Shown here: piece after piece, positions 63,583 through 64,000 of the stretch
How the letters are laid out: every line of letters begins with the position of its first letter
How positions within the stretch are numbered: the stretch's first letter is position 1
Position numbers and translations under genes: made by a program
Source of the DNA: Mangrovimonas cancribranchiae
Lineage (GTDB): Bacteria > Bacteroidota > Bacteroidia > Flavobacteriales > Flavobacteriaceae
NCBI RefSeq assembly: GCF_037126245.1
Contig: NZ_CP136925.1
Coordinates: 1,690,001 to 1,754,000 of the forward strand
Reading direction: 5' to 3'
DNA length: 64,000 nucleotides
The notes under the pieces: generated by a model
The model's database searches: none
Told to the model about the DNA's origin: nothing
Seen by the model: the letters and a program-made list of their open reading frames with translations, nothing else

Positions 63583-64000
63583 ATGATAAAACCCTTACTA
63601 CCAAACTTAAATGCTTTAATATATTATTTTACAATTAGTTGTGCTGTACTATGTCTTATTTCCTGTGAAAAAAAAGCAACTAATAACAATGATAATTTAG
63701 TTTTTCGCTATAACGAACATAAAAATATTGGTTCTCTGGACCCTGCATTCTCTAAAGATCTGGCCGATATTTGGGCTACCAATCAGTTGTTTAACGGTTT
63801 GGTTGAAATGGACGACAGCCTTAACGTAAAACCAAGTATTGCTAAACATTGGGTAATAACCGATAGCGCCAAGACGTACACGTTTACTTTACGACATGAT
63901 GTTTGGTTTCATAAGCATCATTTATTTGGAAAAGATTCTACGCGAACAGTTACTGCTTATGATTTTGAGTATAGTTTTAACCGGCTTATTGACCCTAAAG
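63583..64000 (+). CDS. Oligopeptide ABC transporter substrate-binding lipoprotein (partial)
   Basis: The reading frame is open to the right edge (139 codons seen). Lipoprotein signal (ISCAVLCLISCEKK, Cys near residue 28), then the family 5 (OppA/DppA) N-terminus: LVFRYNEHKNIGSLDPAFSKD, NQLFNGLVEMDDSLNVKPSIAKHW, YTFTLRHDVWFH and VTAYDFEYSFNRLIDP. The ATG at 63583 leaves a 30-nt leader. An in-frame ATG at 63553 would be leaderless and adds ten polar residues before the signal, so I prefer 63583. Confidence 0.88.
   Translation, partial: MIKPLLPNLNALIYYFTISCAVLCLISCEKKATNNNDNLVFRYNEHKNIGSLDPAFSKDLADIWATNQLFNGLVEMDDSLNVKPSIAKHWVITDSAKTYTFTLRHDVWFHKHHLFGKDSTRTVTAYDFEYSFNRLIDPK

Overview
The window is a chromosomal segment of a member of the Bacteroidota, most likely family Flavobacteriaceae. 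The evidence is: AT-rich DNA; promoters of the Bacteroidota type (TTG/TTTG, 17-23 bp, TAnnTTTG) in front of many genes; proteins with type IX secretion C-terminal sorting domains; a split transketolase; a sigma factor/DUF4252 cluster; and protein sequences typical of marine flavobacteria. The content is mostly core genome. I see no prophage, insertion sequence, integron, CRISPR array or recognisable defence island. Layout: 1-3105 is a minus-strand rRNA operon (16S, tRNA-Ile, tRNA-Ala, 5' third of 23S) driven by two tandem promoters. 3.6-6.9 kb is the translation operon thrS-infC-rpmI-rplT, where infC starts at a non-canonical AUA codon. 7-17.2 kb holds a HAD phosphatase, YjbQ, an orphan membrane protein, an exported protein, an AI-2E-type transporter, dnaB, accA, and a tgt-LptF/G-EamA operon. 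17.4-22.8 kb holds the two transketolase subunits, an outer-membrane barrel protein, an FKBP lipoprotein, an S4 RNA-binding protein, a phosphoribosyltransferase, aroK, tRNA-Lys and tRNA-Leu. 22.8-31.1 kb (minus) has a TlpA thioredoxin, aconitase, and a tight four-gene run of periplasmic folding factors ending in a MoxR ATPase. 31.3-37.6 kb has secreted T9SS cargo, a glycosyltransferase, a haem-binding protein and a frameshifted gene. 37.7-43 kb has purB, a small membrane protein, the sigma/anti-sigma-like/DUF4252 operon and an S41 peptidase lipoprotein. 43-48.4 kb is a vitamin B12 uptake locus: a riboswitch-controlled TonB receptor divergent from the btuF-btuC-btuD ABC genes. 48.5-54.1 kb has rmuC, a small membrane protein, a thioesterase, and a SatD-like/DUF3307/outer-membrane-protein run headed by three palindromes at an exact 28-bp period. 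54.1-64 kb has carB without its allosteric domain, rpmH, a TPR protein, a TTG-start cardiolipin synthase, a lytic transglycosylase, an alpha/beta hydrolase, a GNAT-like protein that has lost its acetyl-CoA loop, a lipoprotein, mtaB, and the start of an oligopeptide-binding lipoprotein that runs off the window. The points most worth a second look are: the 28-bp palindrome array ahead of the SatD-like regulator, whose N-terminal half resembles a class III nucleotidyl cyclase; the tRNA-guanine transglycosylase that lacks all three zinc cysteines; the shared GC-rich discriminator of the rRNA, tRNA-Lys and rpmH promoters; the AUA start of infC; and CarB ending exactly before the allosteric domain. 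All functional calls rest on reading motifs by eye; no database search was run.
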